Shown here: positions 1 through 12,257 of the stretch, piece by piece
How the letters are laid out: each line of letters starts with the position of its first letter
Position numbering within the stretch: position 1 is the first letter of the stretch
Assembly: GCA_036971615.1 (NCBI GenBank)
Contig: JAYKKR010000006.1
Coordinates: forward strand, 682,001-746,000
Direction of reading: 5' to 3'
DNA from: Amyloporia xantha
Taxonomy: Eukaryota > Basidiomycota > Agaricomycetes > Polyporales > Adustoporiaceae
DNA length: 64,000 bases
Translations under genes and position numbers: made by a program
The notes under the pieces: generated by a model
Seen by the model: the letters and a program-made list of their open reading frames with translations, nothing else
The model's database searches: none
Told to the model about the DNA's origin: nothing

Positions 1-238
1 CCGTCCCCCGAATTTCCTGATGCTCGTGCGAGACACCGAAAATTAATCCTTAGCCGCGGCAGTCTTCTCCGGTCCCTCGGCGCGCCAGCCCGATCCGGGG
101 AAGTAGCCGGTCTGGGGTAGCCTCTGCGAGGTCGATCCTCGAGCTCAGCCTCTCCTCCTCGTCCGCACGATTTATACCGTCCTCGTACGTACACCATGTC
201 GTCCGTATTCTTCTTGTCTTCCCCGACAATACACACCG

Positions 239-3154
239 ATGCAGCCTACTCCCTCCGTCCCCGCGCTCGACCTATTCTCCCTCGCAGGCCAGAACGTCCT
301 CATCACAGGCGCCACACGCGGTACGTCCATCCCATTCCCGCTTTCCACCTACAGCTTCCAGGTCCTTTCTTCCCACTCATGCCACGCCTGCGCTCCCCAA
401 ATCTTCCACTTCTTATCTCACATAGGCATCGGGGCCGCTTGCGCTATCGCCCTCGCCGAAGCCGGTGCCAACATCTGCCTCGTCCAGCGCCCGTCCGCCG
501 CTTCTGCGAACAACACCACTTACGCCACCATTGCTGCTCTCGGGCGCACAGTCAAGACAGTAGAATGCGACCTCGCAGATCTTGAGGCGGTCAAGCAGGT
601 ATTCCCCCAGGCGCTCGACGCCATGGGCGGCGATATCCATGTCCTCGTCAACTGCGCTGGTATTCAGCGGAGATCCCCGGCTGTCCAGTTCACCGAGGGT
701 GATTGGGACGACGTGCGTCTGCGTTTCTCCTATCTCTCACTTCTCCTGTTCTTTCATTTCTTTGTGCCGTCCGTCGGATCCGATTGGGCTGCTACAAAGT
801 TTTGGGTTGTGTGTGACGTGCGACAGCTTCTCGTGTCACTGCTATCTGAGTTGCCCTTCCGCCACCCTTTTCCCCGCTAGCCTCCATTGGAAAAGTGGCT
901 TCGGAATATCCACGTCTTCGCCTTGCATCATCACTCCCCCATGTGTCCTGGTCTCGCTTTTCGCCTGCCGCGCGCCTGCGAAAAGGGAAGCAAGATATCT
1001 TGCCGCCTTTTTCAGCGCCTGCTCGTCTTGTAATTCAACTGAAACCTATTTCGGGCTGGCGCTCGGCGATTCCCTGCTTCTGCTGCTTCTCCCTACCCTT
1101 GGGCTGATGAGATGGTGGGGTCATGCTCACATGGCCCCAGCATCTTACTTGTTCGTACATAAAAATTGCCCTGCATCCTGGTTAGACTCGGACGATGTGT
1201 GCGGCCCCCTGCAGCTTGACGCGGTGCTATCTTGCAATCCGATTACTCCTTCTGTCTCAGCTAATCTCCAGGATGCTCTCTGACACCAATACGACCCATG
1301 CCTGCTGTTCCCCTCAGTGCAGCACGGATGAGCGGGGCGCATCCCCGCTCGTCACTGCCTATCGTGTCCCAATCACTTCCCCCCTCCCAGCTCTGTCTGC
1401 GGATCTGGTTCTTGGCTAGTTCATTCATACCGCGACACGCCGTCCCCTCGCCTGGCCGTCGCGCACCGCGTCATTTGCCTATCGCAGCGAGCGCACATCA
1501 CTGCGAGCAGGGCTCGTCATCGCCCTTCCCATTCCTGCGCTTCGCGTTCTCACTCGCACTCATCCTCGCGCGTGCGGCCTTCCTTCCCTGATCGCGGATC
1601 GTTGGGGCATCTGCATCTCCCCTGCTGCACGCGAATCTTCCTGCCCCCATCCTTCGCGGCGTGGTGCGCTAGCCTGGGCCGTTCCTGTGCTTCGTCCGAT
1701 TTCCTCGTTCTTCGTCGGCGTTCTTCGCGAGTGTATCGACCTGTCCTTCGAGTCTCGACCTGTGTCTCGGCTGGGTGCCTCGACCGAGGTACCGGCCCCC
1801 ATTGGCAATCATACTGGTCCTCCTTGACGTCACCTCGTAATGCGCTGCCTACTTGGGCCCGCAGGACGATCGTCGGAGGCAGGCTTGCCTGTGATGGAAG
1901 ACGCCTGGACTAAACTCGTTACGATGGCAGTGACGCCGGCGAGGCTTTGCCGGGTCGATACATGTCCGCAGATGGACGCCAGATGCCGTTACTTCTGTCC
2001 TGGATCTTTCTGACTCGTTCCGTTCCGTTCTATCTCACTCTCATGCGTTTACGACGGGGCCCTGAGCTACCAGCGTCCGTCGTCCCGTTGCGCCCCTCCG
2101 CATTGACGCGCGATCCGCCATTGTTCTGATTATCTCTTTTGTGTCATATTCTATTATAATTGACGTGCCCTGCCTCGTTCCTCCCCCGAAACGCTCACGT
2201 TAACCGACGTCTGTCGTCCCTGTCAAACAGGTCATCGATGTGAATCTCAAGTCGGTGTGGCTCCTGTCACAGGCCGCCGGCCAGCATATGGTTCCCCGTG
2301 GGCGCGGCAAGATCATCAACTTTTGCTCGCTGTTGACATTTCAGGTATGTGGATGCCTCGTTCCCTCCGCACATGGCGCGTGGCGGTTGACGTTTGAATT
2401 TGAATGCAGGGCGGCTTTACCGTGCCGGCATATGCAGCAGCGAAGGGTGCCCTAGGGCAGCTCACGAAGGCGCTCAGCAATGAGTGGAGCAAGGAGAACG
2501 TTCAGGTAAACGGGATCTGTCCCGGATATATCGCTACAGACATGTGAGTCTTTTTTGTCCCTCTAGTGCATGTGAGTGGAGTCGGGGGTTGTGGGTGGAT
2601 AGGTAGCCACCTTTCCGACTGTCTTCTGGCTGCGGGGAGGATTTTGATGCTCCGGCGTATTGGAAGCGACAAATGTCTCATGGGCGGAAGTTTCATTCCG
2701 GCACCATCAATCCATCTCACAGGGCACACACGAATGTTCCCAGCATCCTTGGAGAGTAGTATTATTGCCATCGTCCACTGATCCGCAGCCCATGGGGGTG
2801 TGCTTGCGGCTCGTTCGCTCTCCGCTATTTACACGTGGCGGACGTCACTGACAACTCCCGTCATGGTATTCGGTCCCGCCAGGAATGAGAAGCTTCTGCA
2901 GGACCCTGTTCGTCTGCGCCAGATCTCGGAGCGTATTCCTGCAGGCCGATGGGGCGAACCGCGGGACTTTGCGGGGCCCGTCGTCTTCCTGGCTAGCAAG
3001 GCCAGCCAGTATGTGTGTGGAGAGCTGTTAGTGGTCGATGGGGTGAGTTGTGATCGTTTCGCCGTGTACCACCCGGGCACCTGTGGTGCGACGGGTCATC
3101 TGAGCTTCCAATGTGACTGACCGATCTGCTGCATAGGGTTGGATGGGCCGGTAA
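239..3154 (+). CDS. SDR-family 2-deoxy-D-gluconate 3-dehydrogenase-like (KduD-like)
   Basis: A classical short-chain dehydrogenase expected to oxidise or reduce a sugar-acid hydroxyl with NAD(P) in the cytosol. Exons read as 239-320, 426-712, 2231-2344, 2410-2543, 2883-3042 and 3137-3154, all in phase, giving about 264 residues, the usual family length. Visible motifs are the nucleotide-binding GATRGIGAA, NCAGIQ, the catalytic-region YAAAKGAL and [10 protein letters not shown], and the C-terminal VDGGWMGR. The LLTFQGG segment before the catalytic Tyr resembles KduD-type enzymes, which is why I prefer that subgroup; another SDR substrate is possible. The gene is odd in having a 1518-nt second intron and a 339-nt fourth intron against 65-105 nt for the others. 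The 713-2230 intron is pyrimidine-rich on the plus strand and holds no recognisable ORF. Confidence 0.88.
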
Positions 3155-6100
3155 GGATTGTACCAATGCGACAATAGTGCAATCAAGTGGAGACGAATCA
3201 CTGGTCGAAGTGGAATGTTGTACTTGTACCGAGCTCCAATGTATACGCAAGACTACCGCAAATGATGGAAATGGTTTCAATATCCCCATAGCCCTTGCCT
3301 ACTGCTCGGTGCCAACTTGGTAGCAAACCACGCAACGAGGTCAGCATTGGGTCATCAATTATTTTGCCCGCGACGATCAATGCCGCTGAGGCCACGATCC
3401 GCTCTTAGTCTCTTTCGTGATTTCGTGATTTCGCTGCGGCGGTCGGCCGTGCATGGTGAGTTCGGGAGGTCGGGACCGAGATACGGGCTGCGAGATCACT
3501 TACCGGGAAATTAAACCAATATCCGATCAGACCTGGGCCTTCAAATGGGTTCGCCCGATCCCGTCAGATCAATCTCTGGTGGTGGCGCACGATCCCGGGT
3601 ACAGGCGGCCCGTCTTCTGCGGCACGTGCCCAGGCGCATCTGGGCTCTCGTTTGCCATACCTGATGGCTTCGATCGTCCCCCGTTTGTTGGGAGATTGCG
3701 GCGGGAAACGCGAGGCGAGGACATACAACAGCAATACCCGGTCCGAATAACAATTTTCTCTACTTCGGAGGACTTAACCGCCGTGAACCGAAGGGATTTT
3801 GTCTTTCCAGACTTCATGAGCGCTGCAGAACATTCAGGTGATGGGGATGGGGAAGCCTCGTTGCCTAGGGATAAATCAACAGAACTGTCAGGGTGAGGCG
3901 GGTATTTCTCATTTGCTTGGTGTAGAGCTGACGGGGATCTGGTGATCTGGTGTTCGAGGTGCAGGTCGTCCCAAGAACTAGTAATTTATCGACACAGATT
4001 ACTTGCTGAACAGCACAAGATACTGCTCGGATGCTTCAGTATTTAGTCTCTGGATTGTCTTTTGACATGGACTCAAATTACGGTTTTTCACATCAGTTTC
4101 GATTTCTAGAAACCGAGGCACATAGCACCCAGGTATTAGCATTCAGCAACAGACAGTAGCTGAAAATTCTTCGGCGCTGTATGATGCTTCCTAGAATCCC
4201 AAAGTACTTACATTCTCCTTGCAGGTTTAGTGAGCACTTCGCCAATTTCTCACATCTCGAAGGCAGAAGCCGACTTAGCCGGAAACGTACAGGCCTAGGC
4301 CCGACCTGCGTCCAGGTCCCCCCGAAGCCTCCACAGCAATTCACGAAGCTTGCCAGATTGGTTCTTTCTCGTTCACGAGATTGGACAGATAGCCTTTCGA
4401 ACACATTTCTGGTAGCAAATTCAGCGAAGCATCGCGGATGGAGACCACCTCCGTTTCGACCCAGAGGCAGGGCCGCCGCTGGCGCTGGAAATCGGTGTAA
4501 GGACAGGAGAGGAAAGAAAGGGTACCATTGCGATAAGCCGGCGGAAGGCAGGGTAGCTTCTGGGCTGGGACGACGTTCCGGCAATACACCGTCGCCACGC
4601 TTGTCAGACTGACAACAGAGAACAGACGAACGTTGGTGAGTATGCGAACATCTCATCAGGCCGTGGAAAAGCGCCTATGTACGCGCTCAATGGGGGGTTC
4701 TTGCTTTGCAAAGTGAGCCAAATAGCAGTATTTCGAACATCTGAAGGCCGTTACATTCAGCACAGCCTACGAGAGCATCCTGGGCGAGGAACCGCAAGAA
4801 TAGGACGTATGAGCTTTGCATTGCGGGAGCCGGACCCACGGTACTCGCAAGGAAGCAGAATCCAGATCGCATGAACGGGACTTGGGCGACCAGTCAGATT
4901 GGCATAGTCTCGAGGTGTATTACGCTTTGGTTATGACTGAAGACGGTTCAAGGCCCTATAGAGAAGACTACAGTGTACGATGCTTCCGGAGTCCGGGATG
5001 CGTAAGGATAGGATTTGCTACATTGATGGTGATTGGTCCCCCACTTCAACTCGATTATTAGTCAAGAGTGACTCTGGTTCTTCAATGCAGTTAAGGATAG
5101 TCGGGGTAGTTCTCTGAGGTAAAGATAAGGCCTGCATTTTTACACACAACAATTTTCACTGAGCCTCTCAGACTAACGCGGTCTTGTACGTCATGACAGA
5201 GAAGTGTTCTCGGTGATACAGAGTATATAGAAGGCTCGGGGAAGCCTTCGGCGTTAGAGAGACGATATTGGGTGACGGGAGGCGCACCTGACCTTTGTTT
5301 CTACACGGACGCCGTTCCCGACTATGATAGCGTGCCCGTCAATACAGTATAGGATCAAGCGAGGAGACGTTCCGTGGGGAGACTCATCCAAGATCGCGTT
5401 CCCACTGCAATATATTCTCCATCAGTGTATCGTGTTGTCCAGTGCGCAGAGGGCACACTTCGTCGTGCCTCTCATTCTCGTGGTCATCCGAAATGGTGTA
5501 GCAATAAACATGTGCGATGGCTATGCAGCTAAGATAGCACCTTTGCCTAAAGAGCGGAACGCTTGCCAGTGTCCGACTGCCCGGGGTTTCCACGCCGCAA
5601 GCAGAGTGAGAACTAACAACCTCTAGGGCGAAGAAGAGAATCCTCCTTCAGCACGCACGGGACTGTATGTCAGCCGCTCAAACATCATACAGCGGTATTC
5701 TGTCGATGGTGCTATCCATGGATCGTGTTCGTCTGTGCAATCGATAACGAATGCTAGGGGGATGCGCACTTATCAGATCGTAAACTTGAAATCATCGGTC
5801 GAGAACATGCATGGCGTTTCCCAAGAAAACGAAAGCTTCGTCCAAATCTAGTCGCAAACCAATGAGCGCCAGTATACCACTGAGGTCTCAAGAGGACCTT
5901 GCAGGACCTACGGCGATCCGACAAGCGGGAGACAGCTTAGCCCGAGTTACCATAAAATCCGCCCCACTCTTGATGGGCTCAGAGAGCCGCTGGGTCCGGC
6001 GAACGGAACTGGAGCTTCGTAACAAGCCCGAACAAAAAGCCAAAAGGACTCAATCGTGCAGAACATCTTGCAGCCCGACTCGTCCGGATATCGAAAGTTG

Positions 6101-7180
6101 GTAATTTAGATGTCCCAGAATGGAGCGACTTGTATTGGAGAGGGCCATGCGAGATTTGGAGAAGCATGGATCGAGGGGTCGCAAGCTAGTATCTCGTCCA
6201 TTTTTACTGAAGTCTTGAGAACTGCGCAAACCTAGAACTGCTTGAGCACGTGGAAAGCAGCCCCCAGATTCATTTCATTGGTGGTTCTAAACACGAGCTA
6301 GCGGATCAGCATTGGAAATGCGGACTTCGTGACCTGAGAAATCATAGGCTGATAGTTCGCCACCGGGGTGTTCGGATAGGAGTCTTGCGTGAGCTTGAAC
6401 ACACCATCGCTGGTATGATAGATCCGCGCCAATGAGCCGCGGTGATTAACAGGGACGATCCTCAGGATGGGCTTGCTATGGCCAAGAGCAGAAGGCGAGA
6501 ACAAATGCGTGTTTGACACTCTGGTTGTCTCGATTATGCATGATAGGAAGTCTTACCGCAAGATCGAATCGCAGAAGCTCATAACACCAGATACAGGGAC
6601 ACGGCTGTACACACGGGAAATGTTGACCAAGGCCGAGGTTGACCATAGGCTCATCTGGAAGCAGTCCTACGATAGAGCAATTTGCAACAGGAGCCAGAAG
6701 TCAAATTGTACTGTTGAGAAATACACACTGGGACAAAAGGGTAGTATCAAAACAAGAACAGAACGGTAATTGGGCGGGACCGAGCTTACCGAACTCCGCG
6801 ACATTCTAGACCGTGTCAGTGCTTTAGCAATCCGCCAGGACTGACCACGTTTCGCTGACTGACAAGGATCGCAGTCGCCGCCATCCCCGTGGCTCTGCCA
6901 GTCTAGGACACGCGGTAGCGTGCACTATCTGCAGAAGAAACCATAGACAAGTCATCTCTGAATACAACAGAGACAAAATCTCAGAGATCCAGACCATATT
7001 CGCGAAGATTGTCTAGCTCTGATGCGATATAGTTACCAAAGTCCAATCACACCCAAAGGGACTGATGAAGGATCCGCATAACACATCAGATGCAGCGTTT
7101 CATAATGAGACGTCTGGTGAATAAGTGCGTTGTACGATAGCCTAGTTGAATGATGCGCCACACCCCTCGAATGATAGCAC
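3155..7180. other. 4-kb stretch with no recognised gene
   Basis: No family could be identified in any frame. Some minus-strand fragments look protein-like, for example around 4341-4480 (contains EMCSKGYLSNLVNEKEP) and around 6320-6519 (contains VNHRGSLARIYHTSDG), but I could not link them into an intact spliced gene. Composition is visibly more AT-rich than the flanking genes. It may be an eroded gene, a degenerate transposon, or a fast-evolving gene I do not recognise. Confidence 0.4.
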
Positions 7181-8476
7181 CTATGGCAGCAGGGATATTG
7201 CTGCAAGAGCATCCCCGAGACCGGCGTTCTCTTGATCTTCCGCTCCACTTTGCTCCCGATCGGCAGTATTACCGACGTCGATGGAGGATCGCGAAAGACC
7301 CCGCCACCTCTGAACCTTCTGCAAGAGCTCCTCGATGTCGTCGAGGTTCTGACAGCGATTCAGCGCAGCTCGGAACTTGTTGAACCACGATCTTCGGCCA
7401 CTATTGGAAGGCACAGCCAGAACCACAAGAAGTGAGCGATAAGCATCTACAAGCCAATAGAGACGCACCATTGGTGATCGACAAAATGCCTTATATGTGT
7501 CTGGACCGTCTGGATGGTTGCGGTGCCCGGATGCTCTTTGCACAGATCCAGATATTCAAGGGAGATCCCGACCGGATCAGGGACGATGTTCGCGAAGAGA
7601 CTATTGGTGAGACAGTCATAAAGTATAAGATCCGGCACCTTCAGCTGCAAAAATCGGTCGGCTTACCATGGATTTGCGAGCAAGCTCTCTCCGACCATGA
7701 TACCATCTGCACCGGTCACAGCCCGATTATTTTCCACGTCTCCCCACACTCGTACATTACCGTTGCTGATAACAGGCACGGTCAAGTTCTCCTTGAGTCT
7801 CTTTACTTGGTCTAGGTCAGCCGCACCCTGTCTGCGTCGCCGCGCTGAAACATGCCGTGCATGAAGGGTAATCCACGAGGCGCCTGCAATTTCGAGACGA
7901 TTGGCTAGATCAAGTGTGGTGGTAGCCGGTTGACATAAGCGTAACTTTGCGGATATCGGAACAGTGAACGAATGCGACATAGCGTTTACTTCAGCATTTC
8001 CATGAGATATGTTATGGATGCGTGGGTGAAGAGCATACCTATACTCTCCACTAAGGGCCAATCCTTCCGACCAAGTAGATATGCGCCATAGTGCGCATCT
8101 TGTGCCGCTTCCTGAGGACAGCCGAGATTGAGATCTAGACTTCTCAATCAAGGTCATAAATCCGGACAGAAAGCGTTCAGACATAAACGGCACCTATCGC
8201 ATCGCAATATCCTTGTACTTTTCTACCGCCGTAAACGACTGTCTCCGGATCATTTCCACACAGTTGAACCACGACAGGCCTGTCATCAGATGCCCCGAGT
8301 TCGCGCAGATGAAACTCCAGATAGTCCTTGTCATCAAGAAGCCTCTCCGGAAGAAGCATTTGGGTATAGACCAGTGTCGTGTTGTAGCGGCGAACGAGTA
8401 ATCGAAAAGGTAGATCACTCTGATTTACCATGGGCGCTGCTATGTGGGCCAGAGAGTCTACCACCGGCGGCGGCAT
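7181..8476 (-). CDS. tRNA-dihydrouridine synthase (Dus family, Dus1-like)
   Basis: FMN/NADPH enzyme reducing uridine to dihydrouridine in the tRNA D-loop. Five exons: 8476-8194, 8134-8039, 7988-7667, 7600-7469, 7400-7181; all phases agree and give 350 residues. The N-terminus reads AAPMVNQSDLPFR and VYTQML (FMN-binding TIM-barrel start), VVVQLCGNDPE follows, then NLGCPQEAA carrying the conserved catalytic Cys, TLHARH, and VISNGNV near the phosphate-binding end of the barrel, with ADGIMVGESLLANP. The C-terminal helical domain ends with GRRSWFNKFRAAL and an EELLQKV helix. The order CDAI-DLNLGCPQ across the first intron fixes the splice site. Dus1 (U16/U17 specificity) is inferred from overall resemblance and could be another eukaryotic Dus subgroup. 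The ATG at 8476 opens the conserved barrel immediately, so there is little room for a targeting peptide. Confidence 0.9.
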
Positions 8477-10400
8477 TTTTCATAGCCAAGCTTTGAGATG
8501 GATTTACTTGCTAGTACGCGTCTAAAAAGAGTGTCTGCAGCACCTTTGACAAGCGTATGGTAGCAATCCAGCTCCAGATTCGATCGACGCGATGCCTGGA
8601 CGATGTACGAAGGTGCCTGAATTGCGAAGTTCTGCGAGGTTTATGATAGAATTTGGCAACAAATTTTGTGCAGCTCGGATGATAAGACAGGAAGATTGCG
8701 ATTCTGAGTACTTAGAAAAAGCAAGGTACCACTCAAGCAATTTGTTTAAGGAGGAATTGTTGGTCGGCGCGATGTGACATCGCGCTGCGTCACAAATCAC
8801 GCTTCACGCGCCGCCCGCGCGTCTACTCGTACGCGTAGACCATTACATCGCTAGGATGAGATTCCGTGGAGGGAGGCAAATCATGGAGAGTGGAGAGTAC
8901 TTCTGTGACACAAATGTAGTGAAAGTAGACATGCAGCGCGCAAAGGATTAGCCTCTAAACGGCGAATCCAGCGACTGCTTTAATAGTCATGATCATTCCG
9001 AGCCTCTTCCAATATTAATGCCAATCCATCGTACTTCGACTGATCCAATACCCTAGAGACGGATTGAAATACCCCCTTCAACGGAAAGCTATGTGCCCAT
9101 GGATCCGAGTTCTGATGAACCGAGATATGGATGGTCGCGCGCTCCCTGTCACTGTCAGGAATCAGAAATATGATGTTAACGTATGCTAATTTAAAGCAGA
9201 TCACGTACTACATCACGTCCGAGGCATCTAAACGTTCCGACCGGACGTCCTTCAGTTCTCATTGAGCGAAGACAATGGGGTCGTAGCGAGACCACCGTAC
9301 TAGATGAGGACATTGAACACTGAAACACATACCGGCAGGACTATCAATCGCATGTAGTCTTAGAATACCGGGACCATCGTTCGAATGCCAGCCGGCTGTA
9401 CCACTGATATCTGACGGCCATACACATCCAAGGAAAAACATTACTCGGAGAACCTCCATCCAGGCATGGGAGTATTACTATCCACTACCTGAGACGAAGG
9501 AAGGAAAAGGAGAGAAAGAAGGATGGATGAGTCAGACCTGCGAATGCCGCACTTATGTATAAACACGAGCGATGTCGGACGAAAAGTTGCTCACTTGATA
9601 CCATCCCTACAGCCAATGCTTAATAATGACAGCAATGACAAGGGAGCTACTGGTAGCTAATTGAAAGACAATAGGAATACTAGACGAAGTAGGGAGTCGG
9701 TTTGTCACGAAACGTGTTTGGCAACGGAAAGTGACAACTTCATGGGGAGACGTATCCTGATATGAGTCAGTGTTCGCAAAGGGTACGGGATACTTTTGTG
9801 GGTGGAATGCTCGCATTCTCACTGCTCGTGGCGACAGTCGGACATTATGTTTGTACAGCTATGGGGGCGCCCTCCAACCAATAAATACCAGCGGTTGCAT
9901 TAAAAACCCAAATGACAATCACAGTCGAATGCAACGGCATCATCAGACACCTGTCCAATACGCCACAGTAGGATGCACAGGGATAATTGAAGTCAGAGAC
10001 GTAACGGAACATGGAGAAGCACCAACAAGCCGAAGTGATTACGATGCAGAGAGCCTGGTACATGTTAACTTATAGTAAGCCATGTACGCATCCTGACGTA
10101 GCGCATCTGCGCCGATACGGCACCATGCTGCTTAACTACGAGCTGCTTCTTGTTTCATGATCGCTCCTGAATCGCAAAGAAAGCGCTCTTCTGGGAGGAT
10201 GGCTAGCAGAATATACCGTCATCCATACGCCCGCAAAACCTAATTAAAGTCAGCGTTCAGATGTAGAAATGGATGGCCATGCAGTACTATTGCACTCGAG
10301 ATATACTTTCTCACAGGACTTACACAGTCCTGATAAAATATGTCATAATACGCTGTGATTCCCATTAGTAGTACTCGATACATAGCACCAGTCTGACATC
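8477..10400. other. Intergenic region with one possible small minus-strand gene
   Basis: Nothing is recognisable by family. On the minus strand an ATG-started ORF at 9459-9259 (begins MEVLRVMFFLGCVW, signal-peptide-like) ends at a good GTATGT donor near 9332, and an open block at about 9160-8983 ends in ARNDHDY. Their phases do not join with one simple intron, so a spliced model is not secure. The rest holds only short ORFs on both strands. Confidence 0.25.
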
Positions 10401-11267
10401 TCAATCAATGAGGTATTTCCGCTTGAAGAACGCCCGCAAGTGGAATATCTGCCACAGTCCGAGTCCGATGAGAGAGAAAATCGTAAACCATGCGAAGCTC
10501 TGCACGCGGACATTTGTCGACACTGTAAAAAGCGCCATGGCAAACGGGACGTGAGATGTCTGAGAATGAAAATAGTAGCAAAGTACATACTGTTCGTCGA
10601 CTGAAAGCGTTCCTCACGCTTCTTGAGATAGTCCATTTCATCGACAATCTCTTTTACAACCCCCTCGAGCTTACGCATCTCAGTCTCAAGCCCCGAAAGT
10701 GACTCTTGGTTGGCGATGGCACTGGGGATCCTCAGTATAAAGGAGCAATGTAACGAGATCGAATACATACTTATAGTCCACAGCGTCAGCACCAATGTCA
10801 ATATCCAGATCAATGACTCTTGAACGTGGCTTCGCTTCCACAGGGCCTCCTGTGACCCGGCGTCAGAAGATGCACCGCTTGCCAGCTGCAGCGTTGGACG
10901 TACCTTGCGCTCCAGGTTCCAAATAGTTCCTGAAACAAACACCGACATCCTCCTCCGAATGCGCCGTGATGGCAAATCTCTTCTCCCCATTAATGTTTTT
11001 CTTGCTCAAATATATGTTCCTTTGGGGACCGGAGTCCAGAATTTCAATGTCGATGCGCTGGTGATCGCCCGGTCCAATATTGGCTGTTACAATGACCAGT
11101 GCACCGGGATGTGCGGCGTTCCATATGCATTTCGCAGGGGGAAAGCGGCTCGCTTGAAGTGCGAACTTGATTGCATGTGCTGGCTGCGAGAGAAGCAGAA
11201 GGCAGGTCGCAAGCAAGAAGAGCGGCAAAACAGAGATGTGCAAATGTCGGAAGGAACGAGCAGACAT
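10401..11267 (-). CDS. p24/emp24/gp25L family cargo receptor
   Basis: Type I membrane protein of early-secretory COPII/COPI vesicles that selects cargo such as GPI-anchored proteins. Exons 11267-10904, 10849-10771, 10721-10591, 10522-10401 give 231 residues, a normal p24 length. A signal peptide occupies about 1-32 (ends SQPAHA), then a GOLD domain with two cysteines (AKCIWN and VGVCFRNY), an acidic stretch, a heptad-like coiled coil (LETEMRKLEGVVKEI), one transmembrane segment (FTIFSLIGLGLWQIF) and a short cytosolic tail FFKRKYLID combining the di-aromatic and basic sorting signals typical of p24 tails. The DYN-AIANQ and NST-NVRV joins are conserved in the family and fix introns 2 and 3. A MITE sits about 124 bp upstream of the start codon. 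Confidence 0.93.
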
Positions 11268-11382
11268 TACAGAAAGACTTGCCCAAGGGAATAAATGAGG
11301 GTATATGAGGTAGATGCCAACACAGCTACGAGCCTACGCGGTCAGGTCAACGTCGATGAAGGAATAACCGCCCGACAGACGC

Positions 11383-11390
11383 GTGCCACC
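11383..11390. repeat. Target site duplication, left copy (MITE copy 1)
   Basis: The 8 bases GTGCCACC directly before the element are repeated exactly after it at 11889-11896. An 8-bp duplication is the signature of hAT-superfamily insertion. Confidence 0.9.
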
Positions 11391-11888
11391 AGGACCCCGG
11401 CGAATCCCCCAAGAGCCTCGATCCCAAATCGTCCTTCGTTCGGACCTCGCCCGACGCCCAATTCGGACTTTGGGCACATAACATCGCGGCAAAAGGCCTA
11501 ATTTCGGCCCCAAATGGGATCGAACCTCTCAAAATCGCTAAAGCCTCGCAAAAAAGGCCGATCTGCTCATCGGGCGGTGCTGGAATTGTTCGGTGCCGTC
11601 TGCACGCCATCTGGATCACGGGAGAGCATTCGGCAGGGGACCGAAGAGGCGTCTGAGGAGATGCCCGTCGGCTCGACCGGCCTGTCCATTTCCGCGCCAG
11701 GACTGGCCGGATTTCGGCCTTGATAGGATCGGACATGCGGGCTGAGGGGTACATTTCGGACCGTTATGGCACCGAACATTTCGACCTGCGCCCCCCAAAT
11801 TCGGCCTTTTGGATCGAACATTTTCGAAATTTTGGCCGATTTTCGGACCAAATGGGATCGAGGCTCTTGGGGGATTCGCCGGGGTCCT
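11391..11888 (+). mobile_element. Non-autonomous hAT-type MITE, copy 1 (498 bp)
   Basis: The element starts AGGACCCCGGCGAATCCCCC and ends with the exact inverse complement; the terminal inverted repeats extend about 36 bp, through CCTCGATCCCA. It is flanked by the perfect 8-bp duplication GTGCCACC. It encodes no transposase, so an autonomous hAT element elsewhere must have moved it. A second copy of exactly the same length lies inverted at 51292-51789 and differs by few bases, which suggests recent activity. The short open frames inside both copies are mirror images of the same non-coding sequence. This copy lies in the upstream region of the p24 gene. Confidence 0.92.
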
Positions 11889-11896
11889 GTGCCACC
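11889..11896. repeat. Target site duplication, right copy (MITE copy 1)
   Basis: Exact repeat of the 8 bases at 11383-11390 (GTGCCACC). Confidence 0.9.
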
Positions 11897-12257
11897 GTGT
11901 CACTCTCACACAGCCATTTCAACTTCAACTGGAATGCATCTCTTCCAACGCTGTCTCTCCTGATGCACTAGTATTCATTCTTGTCTACAGCCTTGAGACT
12001 GTAATATCAAAACAATACAAGCTTTGGGAATGCTGTCTAAGGCTGGTATCATCTACGCGACGCCGACAGTCGACTAGTTTGCAAGCAGCAGACCCAATTA
12101 CTCTTCTCAACGCCAGCATTTAGTACGACTCGCATCTCTCCTGTGGAATGAGCTGTCTTGCAAGTTTCCTGTGCGATCACAAGGACTGCCCAACGTAAGG
12201 ATTTGAAATTTATCACTAGCGAATGTACGACTTCTCTGCTGTCATGCGTTTGCATAA

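Noticed and set aside
11567..11909. Open frames of 94-97 residues inside the MITE, also seen in the second copy
   Set aside because: They are the same non-coding sequence read in inverted copies, cross the terminal repeats and have no protein features.
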